In this document: in pieces, positions 37,380 to 45,045 of the stretch
Numbering within the stretch: the stretch's first letter is position 1
Layout of the letters: each line of letters begins with the position of its first letter
Origin: Lysobacteraceae bacterium
GTDB taxonomy: Bacteria; Pseudomonadota; Gammaproteobacteria; Xanthomonadales; Rhodanobacteraceae
Direction: 5' to 3'
Length of the DNA stretch: 64,000 nucleotides
Assembly (NCBI GenBank): GCA_004143945.1
Contig: SEHB01000004.1
Span: forward strand, 186,001 to 250,000
The notes under the pieces: generated by a model
What the model saw: the letters and a program-made list of their open reading frames with translations, nothing else
Database searches by the model: none
Told to the model about the DNA's origin: nothing
Position numbers and translations under genes: made by a program

Positions 37380-37501
37380 CCGTTCGCGCTGAGCGCAGCG
37401 GCTGCAGGCCGCGGAGTCGAAGCGCCAGGCGCCAGGCGCGGGGCTGCCGCGACGGCCGGGCCCTTCGACTCCGGCCTTCGGCCTGCGCTCGGGGCGAACG
37501 G
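37380..37501. repeat. 122-base palindromic element, copy 2
   Basis: Direct repeat of 37162-37283 at a 218-base period, with a handful of base changes (for example ggctgcaggccgcgg against ggccgcaggccgcgg). It ends 29 bases before the GNAT gene stop. Confidence 0.85.
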
Positions 37502-37530
37502 CGGTTGTGGACGCTCGTGCGGCTTCGCCC

Positions 37531-37938
37531 TCAAACCAGCACGTCGTCCTCGCGCAGCATCCAGGCCTGCGGCATGTGCGCGAACCCGATCCGCGGGTAG
37601 TAGCGCTCCGCTGCCGGCGCGGCGAGCAGCACGAGCTTGGCCTGCGGCGCCGCCGCTCGCGTGTGGCGAATCAGTTCGCGGCCGATGCCCTGCCGCTGGT
37701 GGTCTTCGCGCACCGCGAGATCGGCGAGGTACGTCGTCCAAGCGAAATCGGTGAGGCTGCGCGAGATGCCGAGCAGGCGTTCGCCGTCCCATGCGGTGAC
37801 GATCAGGTTGGCGTGTTCGATCATCGCGCCGAAGCGCGCATCGTCGTCGATCGGGCGGCGCTGGCCCAGCGTCGAGGCGCGGTAGAGTTCGCGCGCCTGC
37901 CCGAGGTCAGGGCGGCAGTCGTTGCGGTACGTGATCAT
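37531..37938 (-). CDS. GNAT family N-acetyltransferase
   Basis: 135 residues. The GNAT acetyl-CoA-binding motif is REDHQRQGIGRELIRHTRA (Q/RxxGxG/A), followed by KLVLLAAPAAERYYPRIGF. The N-terminal part varies as expected. It is a small-molecule acetyltransferase with unknown substrate. The ATG overlaps the stop of the upstream PNPOx-like gene (ATGA), so the two form an operon under the same, probably MocR-linked, promoter. Confidence 0.85.
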   Translation of the reverse strand: MITYRNDCRPDLGQARELYRASTLGQRRPIDDDARFGAMIEHANLIVTAWDGERLLGISRSLTDFAWTTYLADLAVREDHQRQGIGRELIRHTRAAAPQAKLVLLAAPAAERYYPRIGFAHMPQAWMLREDDVLV

Positions 37939-38606
37939 GCGGATGCTCCGTTGCGGGCGAACAGGTCGCGCACCGAGCGCGGCAGCTCGATGCCGTCGAC
38001 GAGGTCGGCTTCGGGCAGCGGCGTGCCGAACACGTTGCGCATCGGCACGACGCCGGCCCATGCAGGGACGGCGAGATCGGCGGCGTTTTCCTTCGCGCCG
38101 CCTTCGCGCACCTTCGCGCTCGCATCCTCGATCTCGAACAGCAGCACCGAGGTCGCGCCGAGTTCGCTCGCGTCGGCGGCGCGCGATTCCGTCGAACGCC
38201 CCGGCAACATCGCATCGACGAAGCGCGCGAGCGCGGCGGCCTTCGCGCCCGGATCGTCGATTGCGCGCGCGCGGCCGAACGCGACGACCGAGCGGTAGTT
38301 GACCGAATGATCGAAGTGCGAGCGCGCGAGCACGAGCCCGTCGACGTGCGTGACCGTGATGCAGGCCGCGATGCCTTCGCCGAGCCCGCGCATGAGGCGG
38401 CTGGCGACCGAGCCGTGCAGCAGCACGCTGTCGCCGTCGCGTGCGTACAGCATCGGGATCACGAATGGTTGACCGTCTACGCAGAAACCGACGTGTGCGA
38501 GCATGCCGGCGTCGAGGACCGCATGCACGCTCGCGCGGTCGTAGCGTGCACGCGCCTTGGTGCGTTCGACGCGATGGCGGCCATCGCGGGGCGGAGGGGT
38601 CGTCAT
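37935..38606 (-). CDS. Pyridoxamine 5'-phosphate oxidase-like FMN-binding protein
   Basis: 223 residues. The split-barrel fold of PNPOx-like proteins is indicated by GMLAHVGFCVDGQPFVIPML, LLHGSVASRLMRGL and ARSHFDHSVNYRSVVAFGRA. These small flavoproteins are often encoded opposite a MocR/PdxR regulator, as here. Catalysis of true PNP oxidation is not implied; many members are oxidoreductases or FMN-binding proteins of unknown role. Start 38606 (MTTPPPRDG) leaves about 100 bases of shared upstream region. Confidence 0.85.
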   Translation of the reverse strand: MTTPPPRDGRHRVERTKARARYDRASVHAVLDAGMLAHVGFCVDGQPFVIPMLYARDGDSVLLHGSVASRLMRGLGEGIAACITVTHVDGLVLARSHFDHSVNYRSVVAFGRARAIDDPGAKAAALARFVDAMLPGRSTESRAADASELGATSVLLFEIEDASAKVREGGAKENAADLAVPAWAGVVPMRNVFGTPLPEADLVDGIELPRSVRDLFARNGASA

Positions 38607-38671
38607 CTGGTGTCTCGGCGTCGGTGGCGGGGCGCGCAGGGTCTGCGCACGCGGATTCTCGGCCGCGGTAT

Positions 38672-38719
38672 TGGTACCATACAGTTCCACATCCGATCAC
38701 CCTGGTGGTGCCAATCGTG
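38672..38719. promoter_or_regulatory. Possible MocR operator region between divergent genes
   Basis: A TGGTACCA palindrome (38672-38679) is followed 24 bases later by TGGTGGTGCCA (38703-38713). MocR/PdxR regulators commonly bind spaced repeats of TGGTAC-like sequence in the intergenic region shared with their target. The site overlaps the suggested regulator start, so the assignment is tentative. Confidence 0.35.
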
Positions 38720-40162
38720 TATCTCGATCTCGATGGCCAGGGCGCCCGTTACGCCCAGCTGATCCGCGCGCTCAAGGCGGCGATCCTCGACGGTCGCGTC
38801 AGCGCGGGTGCACGCCTACCCGCGAGCCGTTCGCTCGCACGCGAGCTCGACATCTCGCGCAACACGGTGCTCGCGGCGTACGAGCAACTGCAGGCCGAAG
38901 GCTTCCTGCTCGGGCGCGTCGGATCGGGCAGTTTCGTCGCGAACGTCGGCAGTCCGGCGCCTCCCAGGCGCGCGGCGCAGACGCTGGTCGCCCCGTTGTC
39001 TTCGTTCGCGCGGCGCGCCCTGGCCAATACCGACGGCCGGCGGATTCCTGGGCATCAGCATGCGGGGTTGCGCTACAACCTGCAGTACGGCTTGCCGCTC
39101 GCGAATCCGCTTCTCGCGAGCGTGTGGCGCCGCGAGGTCAGCCGCGCGGCCGAGCACGTCGACTTCGATTATCCGGATGCGCAAGGCCTCGCGGGACTGC
39201 GCGCCGCGATCTGCGACTATCTTTCGCGCCGTCGCGGCGTGCCGGCCGTGCCCGAGGACGTGCTCGTCGTTTCGGGCACCCAGCAGGCGTTCGCGCTCGC
39301 CGCGCGCGTGCTGCTCGAGCCTGGCGACACCGTCGTGCTCGAGGATCCGCACTATCGCGGCGCGAGCCAGGCATTCGCTGCGCACGGCGCACATGCGCGC
39401 GGCTGTCGCGTCGATGCCGAAGGCCTGGTGCCTTCGGCGCTGCCGGAATCGGCCCGCCTCGCGGTGGTGACCCCTTCGCACCAGTTCCCGACCGGCGCAT
39501 TGCTGCCGCTGCCGCGGCGGCTGGAACTGCTGGAGTGGGCCGCGCGCGGCCGCGCCTGGCTCATCGAAGACGATTACGACGGCGAGTTCCGCTACGGCGG
39601 GCGTCCGCTCGCCGCGCTGAAGTCGCTCGATCGCGATGGCCGCGTGATCTACATCGGAAGTTTCTCGAAGGCGCTTTTCCCGGCGCTGCGCCTCGGCTAC
39701 ATGGTGGTTCCGGCCTCGGTGCGCGATGCGTTCGTCGCCGCCAAATGGCTCGAAGACCGCGGCTGCAACGCGCTCGAGCAGGCCGCGCTCGCGAACTTCA
39801 TGGTCGACGGCGGGTTCGAACGGCACCTGCGCCGCGCGGCGCTCACGCTGCGGGCGCGCCGCGTCGCGATGCTCGCCGGCATCTCGAAGCACGCGCGCGG
39901 CGCGCTCGAAGTCGTCGACTCGAATGCAGGCATGCACCTGACCGCATGGCTCACGCGCGGCAACCATGGCGATTGCGAGCGGCTGGTCGCGCATGCGCGC
40001 ACGCGCGGTCTCGGCCTCTATTCGGTCGCGCCGTACTTCCTGAAGCCGCCGCCGCGACCGGGACTCGTGCTCGGTTACGCGGGCCTGCCGCCTGCGGACA
40101 TCGATGCCGCGATGCGCCTGCTCGGGCGTTGCCTGCGTGAAACCGGGCTGCTGCCGGGCTGA
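38708..40162 (+). CDS. MocR/PdxR family PLP-dependent transcriptional regulator
   Basis: 484 residues from GTG 38708 (alternative GTGs at 38705 and 38717; there is no ATG near the conserved N-terminus). The N-terminal GntR winged helix is QLIRALKAAILDGRV, then LPASRSLARELDISRNTVLA and EGFLLGRVGSGSFVA. The C-terminal fold-type I aminotransferase-like domain has SGTQQAFALAARVL, IEDDYDGEFRY and the PLP-binding Lys in YIGSFSKALFPALRLGYMV. It is divergent from the PNPOx-like/GNAT pair, its likely target. Vitamin B6-linked sensing is inferred from the family. Confidence 0.88.
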   Translation: MPIVYLDLDGQGARYAQLIRALKAAILDGRVSAGARLPASRSLARELDISRNTVLAAYEQLQAEGFLLGRVGSGSFVANVGSPAPPRRAAQTLVAPLSSFARRALANTDGRRIPGHQHAGLRYNLQYGLPLANPLLASVWRREVSRAAEHVDFDYPDAQGLAGLRAAICDYLSRRRGVPAVPEDVLVVSGTQQAFALAARVLLEPGDTVVLEDPHYRGASQAFAAHGAHARGCRVDAEGLVPSALPESARLAVVTPSHQFPTGALLPLPRRLELLEWAARGRAWLIEDDYDGEFRYGGRPLAALKSLDRDGRVIYIGSFSKALFPALRLGYMVVPASVRDAFVAAKWLEDRGCNALEQAALANFMVDGGFERHLRRAALTLRARRVAMLAGISKHARGALEVVDSNAGMHLTAWLTRGNHGDCERLVAHARTRGLGLYSVAPYFLKPPPRPGLVLGYAGLPPADIDAAMRLLGRCLRETGLLPG

Positions 40163-40369
40163 AGGATCGGAGCCCAGGTGATGCTGCCCGAGGGAACCGG
40201 GCGCCACGGCATGCCTCGAACCTCGGGCCGTCAAGCGACGTTGAAGCGTGGGCCGGCCGCCCCGACATCGAGGCAGCAGCGTTCGCCGCCGAACGGATGA
40301 CTGCGCCGATCGGCCGCCCCGCGGCATAATGCGGTGTTCCGCACGAACCCTCGCCGAAGAAACGCCGCA

Positions 40370-40924
40370 ATGGGCTACAGCCAGACCTCCGAACCGATCC
40401 GCCTCGAACGCGACTGCGACGCCGTGATGGTGCCGCAGGGCGACGCGGTGACGTTGCCCGCGGGACAGGTCGGCTACATCACGCAGGCGCTCGGTGGCAG
40501 CTTCACGGTCTACATCGACGGCAACCTGTTCCGCATCAGCGGCAACGACGCGGACGCGCTCGGCAAGTCGCCGCCGGCGCCGCTGGAACTCGCGGACGAC
40601 GCGGGGGATGCGGACGTCGAGAAGCTGGTCTGGCAGCAGTTGCGCACCTGCTTCGACCCCGAGATCCCGATCGACATCGTCGAACTCGGCCTCGTCTACG
40701 ACTGCGACCTCGAAACGCTGCCCGACGGCATGCGCAAGGTCAATGTGCGCATGACGCTGACCGCGCCGGGATGCGGCATGGGCGACATTCTCGTCGACGA
40801 TGTGCGCACCAAGCTCGAGATGATCCCGACCGTCGCCGAAGCCGATGTCGACCTCGTGTTCGATCCGCCGTGGAACCAGACCATGATGTCGGAAGCCGCG
40901 CGTCTCGAAACCGGGATGCTCTGA
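40370..40924 (+). CDS. sufT: SufT-type Fe-S assembly protein
   Basis: 184 residues. The C-terminal DUF59/MIP18 domain has LRTCFDPEIPIDIVELGLVY and NVRMTLTAPGCGMGDILVDD, with the conserved Cys of TAPGCGMG. The N-terminal extension (ERDCDAVMVPQGDAVTLPAG) is characteristic of SufT. SufT helps mature Fe-S proteins, but no other suf gene is next to it here, so it is an isolated copy. ATG 40370 begins MGYSQTSEPIRL; an earlier ATG at 40334 has no family support. Confidence 0.9.
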   Translation: MGYSQTSEPIRLERDCDAVMVPQGDAVTLPAGQVGYITQALGGSFTVYIDGNLFRISGNDADALGKSPPAPLELADDAGDADVEKLVWQQLRTCFDPEIPIDIVELGLVYDCDLETLPDGMRKVNVRMTLTAPGCGMGDILVDDVRTKLEMIPTVAEADVDLVFDPPWNQTMMSEAARLETGML

Positions 40925-41082
40925 CGCGTCCGTCCCCGACTGTGGCCCGCGCTGCGCGCGGCCAGCCGGGAAGACACCCGGTCGCGTACCAGCGGAAGGG
41001 GTTGAGCCCCGGGCGTCGGGTGGCGTGCAGGCGCGGCATTTTTCGTTCTAGGATGGCGCACGCCCCTCGACGAGCCGCTTCG

Positions 41083-41508
41083 ATGAAACGCAACCTGCAC
41101 GTGGTCGCGCTGGTCCTGTTCCTTCTGAGCCTGTCCTACAACCTGCTGGTCTGGGGTGCGGCGCCGTTGCTGCCCGATGTCGGCGATGCGATCTCGAGTT
41201 CCGCGCGCAGGGAGGCGCCGCTCGCGGCGACCTACATCATGCTCGGCAGCCCGATCGACGCAGCGGTCCCTGCACTGCAGGCGTTCGGGGAGCGCCGCCT
41301 CGTCGCTGCCCTCGGCGATGGCTTCGAGCGCATCGACGCCGATTCGACCGTCGCGATGGACCTGATCTTCAGCAACACCTGGAACGCGCAGCACCGCTGG
41401 CTCAAGACGATGTTCTGGGCCTCGCCATTGCTGCTCGTGCTGACGGTGATCGTGTGGCTGCGACGTCCACGCAAGGTGCACGCGCTCGGCGGCGCGCGCC
41501 GCCGCTGA
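41083..41508 (+). CDS. Hypothetical membrane protein
   Basis: 141 residues with an N-terminal membrane helix (LHVVALVLFLLSLSYNLLVW) and a C-terminal one (ASPLLLVLTVIVWLRRP), leaving a periplasmic loop of about 75 residues that contains ATYIMLGSPIDAAVPALQAF. No family was recognised. ATG 41083 is preferred; an ATG at 41053 would add ten basic residues. Isolated between sufT and the protease gene. Confidence 0.65.
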   Translation: MKRNLHVVALVLFLLSLSYNLLVWGAAPLLPDVGDAISSSARREAPLAATYIMLGSPIDAAVPALQAFGERRLVAALGDGFERIDADSTVAMDLIFSNTWNAQHRWLKTMFWASPLLLVLTVIVWLRRPRKVHALGGARRR

Positions 41509-41914
41509 ATCCGGCGCCGTCGGCACCGCGGCGATTTCGTTCCGTATTGCACAAATTTCCGTGCGCCTGCGCACGGAAAAGCGTGCACGTGCCGCAATAT
41601 GTCACTTTCTGACGATGCCGCACCGCACCAACGCATTCAGGAAAAGCGTATTGTTATCAATCGCTTGCGTGATGGCGCGCACGCTCAGGTTGCCGACATT
41701 GTTGGTACAGTGCGGCGTTCCCGTGGCGGTTTGACGCACGGGGCAGGCGCCCGCGGCACGGTCTTCGGAGGGCAACACACCGTGTCGTCGCAATCCTGCG
41801 TCCGCAAGGCCGAGAGAGGGTCGGGCGGGGGTGGATGCGGCCGGGCAGCGCAAGGATGCGCACGACACGCCGCCGCACGGCGGCTCGACCAACCACATGC
41901 TGGGGGTAGAACCT
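41509..41914 (+). other. 406-base leader region of the S8 protease gene
   Basis: No credible gene. It contains the perfect palindrome at 41556-41579 and a locally AT-richer stretch (41600-41720). A segment acgcacggggca near 41735 recalls the start of a c-di-GMP-I riboswitch, but the rest of that consensus is missing. No clear promoter pair was identified. Confidence 0.5.
41556..41579. repeat. Perfect 24-base palindrome
   Basis: TTTCCGTGCGC-CT-GCGCACGGAAA: 11-base arms around CT. It lies 336 bases before the S8 protease start. It could be an operator or, less likely, a terminator, as only short A/T runs flank it. Confidence 0.8.
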
Positions 41915-44275
41915 GTGAAATTGATTTCGCAAGGAAAGTTGCGGCGCACCGCGCTCGCGGTCGCCATCGTTGCGTGCGGCGCCGTTCCCGTCGCGCAGGC
42001 TGCGGGGGCAGCCAGCGCCGCGGACCTGGCCACCTACGCCGACCGCGCGAACTTCGCGGCGGTTTCGGAGCAGATCCAGTACACGCGCTACATCGTGACG
42101 TATGCGGAAGGAACCGCGGAACGCTCGAATGAATCGGCGCGCAGCGTCGACTTCTCGCGCGTGGCGGCCGAAACCGGCTTGTCGGTCGCGCACGTGCGCA
42201 CGCTCGCGACCGGCGCGGAACTCGTCGAGGTCGCGGGTGACCGTCAACGTTTCGCCTCCTACGCCGACACGCAGCGCAACGTGCTGGTCTCGTTCGCGCG
42301 CAACGCCGCGGTCGAATACGTGGAGCCCGACCGCGTGATGCGCGCGTTGATGACGCCGAACGACACCAACTTCGGCAGCCAATGGGACCTCACCGACGCG
42401 GTCGGTGGCGTGCGCATGCCCGCCGCATGGGACATCGCGAACGGCAGCGGCATCAAGGTCGCGGTCGTCGACACCGGCATCACCACGCACAGCGACCTCA
42501 CCGGGCAGATCGTCGGCGGCTACGATTTCATCAGCAGCTCGACGACCGCGCGTGACGGCAACGGACGCGATTCCAATCCCGCCGACGAAGGCGACTGGTA
42601 CGGCAACAACGAGTGCGGCGCAGGTTACCCGGCTTCGGGCTCGAGCTGGCATGGCACGCACGTCGCCGGCACCGTCGCGGCGCTCACCAACAACAACAAG
42701 GGCGTTGCGAGCATGGCCTACGGCGCGAAGGTCGTGCCGGTTCGCGTGCTCGGCAAGTGCGGTGGTACCGTCGCCGACATCGTCGATGCGATCGTGTGGT
42801 CGTCCGGCGGCGCAGTCAGCGGCGTGCCGGCGAATGCGAATCCGGCCCGCGTGCTCAACCTCAGCCTCGGCGGCGGCGGTGCCTGCGGCTCGTTCCAGGC
42901 CGCGATCAACACCGCGCGCAACAACGGTTCGGTGTTCGTCGTCGCGGCCGGCAACGAGAACCAGAACGTCAGCAATTCCTCGCCCGCGAACTGCAGCGGC
43001 GTGATCTCGGTGGCCGCGACCACCAAGACCGGCTCGCGCGCGTCGTACTCGAACTACGGCAGCACGATCGTCGTGTCCGCCCCGGGCGGCGACGGCAGCG
43101 GCGGCTCGGGTGACATCCTGTCCACGCTCAACAACGGCAGCACCACGCCGACGACCGAGGCCTATGCGTATTACGCCGGCACGTCGATGGCTTCGCCGCA
43201 CGTGGCCGCGCTCGCCGCGGCGGTGCTCTCGCTGAATCCTTCGCTGACGCCGGACCAGGTCAAGAACCTGATCACCGCGAACGCGCGTGCGCTGCCGGGC
43301 AGCTGCTCGGGCGGATGCGGTGCGGGCATCATCAACGCCGAAGCGACGCTGCTCGCGGTCGGCGGCGGTGGCGGCAATGTCGCGCCGGTCGCGAACTTCA
43401 GCTACTCGACCAGCGGGCTCACCGCGACCTTCACCGACGGTTCCAGCGACAGCGACGGCAGCATCGTCTCGCGTTCGTGGAACTTCGGCGACGGCGGTAC
43501 CTCCACCGCGACCAATCCGAGCCGCACCTACGCTGCGGGTGGCACCTACACGGTCTCGCTGACCGTGACCGACGACGACGGCGCGACCAACACCCGTACG
43601 CAGTCGGTGACGGTGAGCGGCGGCGGGGGCGGCACGGTGCTGCAGAACGGCGTAGCGGTGACCGGACTGTCGGCCACCACGGGCAACAAGCTCTATTACA
43701 CGATGGTGGTACCGGCCGGCGCGACGAACCTGCGGTTCGCGACCTCGGGCGGCACCGGCGACGGCGACCTTTACGTGCGCTTCGGGTCGAACCCGACGAC
43801 GTCGACGTACGACTGCCGTTCGTGGGCATCGGGCAACACCGAGACCTGCAACATCACCACCGCGCAGGCCGGCACCTACTACGTGATGATCAACGCGTAC
43901 GCGAGCTTCAGCGGCATGAGCCTGACCGGCAGCTACACCGCGGGTGGCGGCGGTGGCGGCACGGTGCTGCAGAACGGCGTCCCGGTGACCGGCCTCTCGG
44001 CGACGACCAACAACTGGTCGCAGACGTACACGCTGGTGGTGCCGTCGGGTGCGAGCAACCTCTCGATCGCGATCTCGGGTGGCACCGGTGATGCGGACCT
44101 CTACGTCCGCACCGGTTCGGCTCCGACCACGTCGAGCTTCACCTGCCGTCCGTACCTCAGCGGCAACAACGAGACCTGTTCGTGGACCGCGCCCGCGGCC
44201 GGCACGTACTACGTGCGCGTCCGTGCGTACTCGAGCTTCTCGGGCGTGAGCCTGGTCGGCAGCTTCACGCCGTGA
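41915..44275 (+). CDS. Secreted S8 (subtilisin-like) serine protease with PKD and two PPC domains
   Basis: 786 residues. A signal peptide (TALAVAIVACGAVPVAQAA) and inhibitor I9-like propeptide (YTRYIVTYAEGTAE) are followed by the S8 domain with catalytic Asp186 (VAVVDTGI), His246 (WHGTHVAGT) and Ser424 (AGTSMASPHV). After it come a PKD domain (~485-570; WNFGDGGTSTATNP) and two PPC domains (~570-675, ~680-786), each starting GGGGTVLQNG and containing GDLYVR or ADLYVR. PPC domains are usually cleaved after secretion, so this is an extracellular protease. The GTG start with GGGGGT upstream is preferred; ATG 41897 would add six residues. Confidence 0.92.
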   Translation: MKLISQGKLRRTALAVAIVACGAVPVAQAAGAASAADLATYADRANFAAVSEQIQYTRYIVTYAEGTAERSNESARSVDFSRVAAETGLSVAHVRTLATGAELVEVAGDRQRFASYADTQRNVLVSFARNAAVEYVEPDRVMRALMTPNDTNFGSQWDLTDAVGGVRMPAAWDIANGSGIKVAVVDTGITTHSDLTGQIVGGYDFISSSTTARDGNGRDSNPADEGDWYGNNECGAGYPASGSSWHGTHVAGTVAALTNNNKGVASMAYGAKVVPVRVLGKCGGTVADIVDAIVWSSGGAVSGVPANANPARVLNLSLGGGGACGSFQAAINTARNNGSVFVVAAGNENQNVSNSSPANCSGVISVAATTKTGSRASYSNYGSTIVVSAPGGDGSGGSGDILSTLNNGSTTPTTEAYAYYAGTSMASPHVAALAAAVLSLNPSLTPDQVKNLITANARALPGSCSGGCGAGIINAEATLLAVGGGGGNVAPVANFSYSTSGLTATFTDGSSDSDGSIVSRSWNFGDGGTSTATNPSRTYAAGGTYTVSLTVTDDDGATNTRTQSVTVSGGGGGTVLQNGVAVTGLSATTGNKLYYTMVVPAGATNLRFATSGGTGDGDLYVRFGSNPTTSTYDCRSWASGNTETCNITTAQAGTYYVMINAYASFSGMSLTGSYTAGGGGGGTVLQNGVPVTGLSATTNNWSQTYTLVVPSGASNLSIAISGGTGDADLYVRTGSAPTTSSFTCRPYLSGNNETCSWTAPAAGTYYVRVRAYSSFSGVSLVGSFTP

Positions 44276-44307
44276 CCTGATCGCGTCATGGAAGGCGCGT
44301 GATTCGG

Positions 44308-44338
44308 AGGCGGCCGGTCTTCACCGGCCGCCTTTTTC
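44308..44338 (+). terminator. Rho-independent terminator after the S8 protease
   Basis: AGGCGGCCGGT (44308-44318), CTTC loop, ACCGGCCGCCT (44323-44333), then TTTT. A perfect 11-base stem with a UUCG-class loop and a T run, 33 bases after the stop codon. Confidence 0.95.
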
Positions 44339-44394
44339 GTCGCCGCGGACGGTGGGAAGAAGCCGGGCGGAAGCTGAAGCGGGAAGGTCGAAAC

Positions 44395-44470
44395 GCGGAG
44401 CACACGAAGAACACGACGATGCATCGAGGGCATTCCTTCGTGTGCTTCGTGCTTCAGGCTGTTGCCCTTG
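44395..44470. repeat. Repeat with cttcgtgtgcttcgtg core
   Basis: The segment cacacgaagaacacgac and the later ccttcgtgtgcttcgtgctt form an inverted pair. The second half resembles 32410-32445 in front of pntAB. It lies between the S8 terminator and the asparaginase gene. Confidence 0.5.
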
Positions 44471-44518
44471 TATTTGACGTCGCCGTTGAAGTGACCGTTC
44501 GCCCGTGGTGCCTCGCAG

Positions 44519-45007
44519 TCAGCCGTGTGCTTCGAAGCGGTTCGCGTCGCGGTTCTTGCGCACGGCGGCGGGGTTCCAGATGCGGCCGTTCATCGCGATG
44601 TAGACGCCGTCGGGCAACGTCTGTACCGCGCCGACTGCGCAACCGATGTTGAACACCGCGTCCGAACCCTTGAACAGCGCCGGGTTGAGCGCGCCGGTCA
44701 GTACGACGACCTTGCCTGCGATGCCCGCCAGCGCCTGCGCGGTTTCGACCATCGTGTCGGTGCCGTGCGTGACGAGCACGTGGCGATGCGGCTGGTCCGC
44801 GATCGCCGCGCGTATGCGCGCGCGGTCCCCGTCGTCCATGTGCAGGCTGTCCTTGCGCAGCACCGGCAGCACTTCGAACGTGAATGCGACGCCGAGCGCC
44901 TCGAGGATGTCGCCGATCTGGGGCTCGCCGATCTGGAACGTCGACTTGTCGTCGAAGTAGATCTTGTCGATCGTGCCGCCGGTGGTGACGATGGTCAGGT
45001 GCTGCAT
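44519..45007 (-). CDS. Short asparaginase domain protein
   Basis: 162 residues, about half of a normal L-asparaginase. It contains the N-terminal domain hallmarks TTGGTIDKIYF (first catalytic Thr) and LVTHGTDTMVETAQAL (second Thr-Asp pair), plus VVLTGALNPALFKGSDAVFN. The C-terminal domain, which completes the active site of classical enzymes, is absent and the gene ends normally. Such single-domain members exist and may act as oligomers; activity is unproven. It is 38 bases downstream of the AidB-like gene on the same strand. Confidence 0.8.
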   Translation of the reverse strand: MQHLTIVTTGGTIDKIYFDDKSTFQIGEPQIGDILEALGVAFTFEVLPVLRKDSLHMDDGDRARIRAAIADQPHRHVLVTHGTDTMVETAQALAGIAGKVVVLTGALNPALFKGSDAVFNIGCAVGAVQTLPDGVYIAMNGRIWNPAAVRKNRDANRFEAHG

Positions 45008-45045
45008 CGGGTCAAGTCCTGCGCGGGTATCGGGGCGGCTGCGCC

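Larger units (their letters stand above)
37031..37530. other. Gene-free 500-base interval
   Basis: No credible gene on either strand. It holds the two 122-base repeats listed separately (37162-37283, 37380-37501) with a 96-base spacer that itself contains a partial arm (gccgagcgcaacggccgaag). The rest shows no recognised signal. Confidence 0.7.

Noticed and set aside
41730..41830. c-di-GMP-I (GEMM) riboswitch before the S8 protease
   Set aside because: acgcacggggca recalls the conserved start, but the GNRA-capped stem and the gacgcaaagcc segment are missing.
41602..42033. Minus-strand frame ending NTLFLNALVRCGIVRK
   Set aside because: The last third looks protein-like, but the rest is antisense to the protease signal peptide, no family was recognised and there is no start signal.
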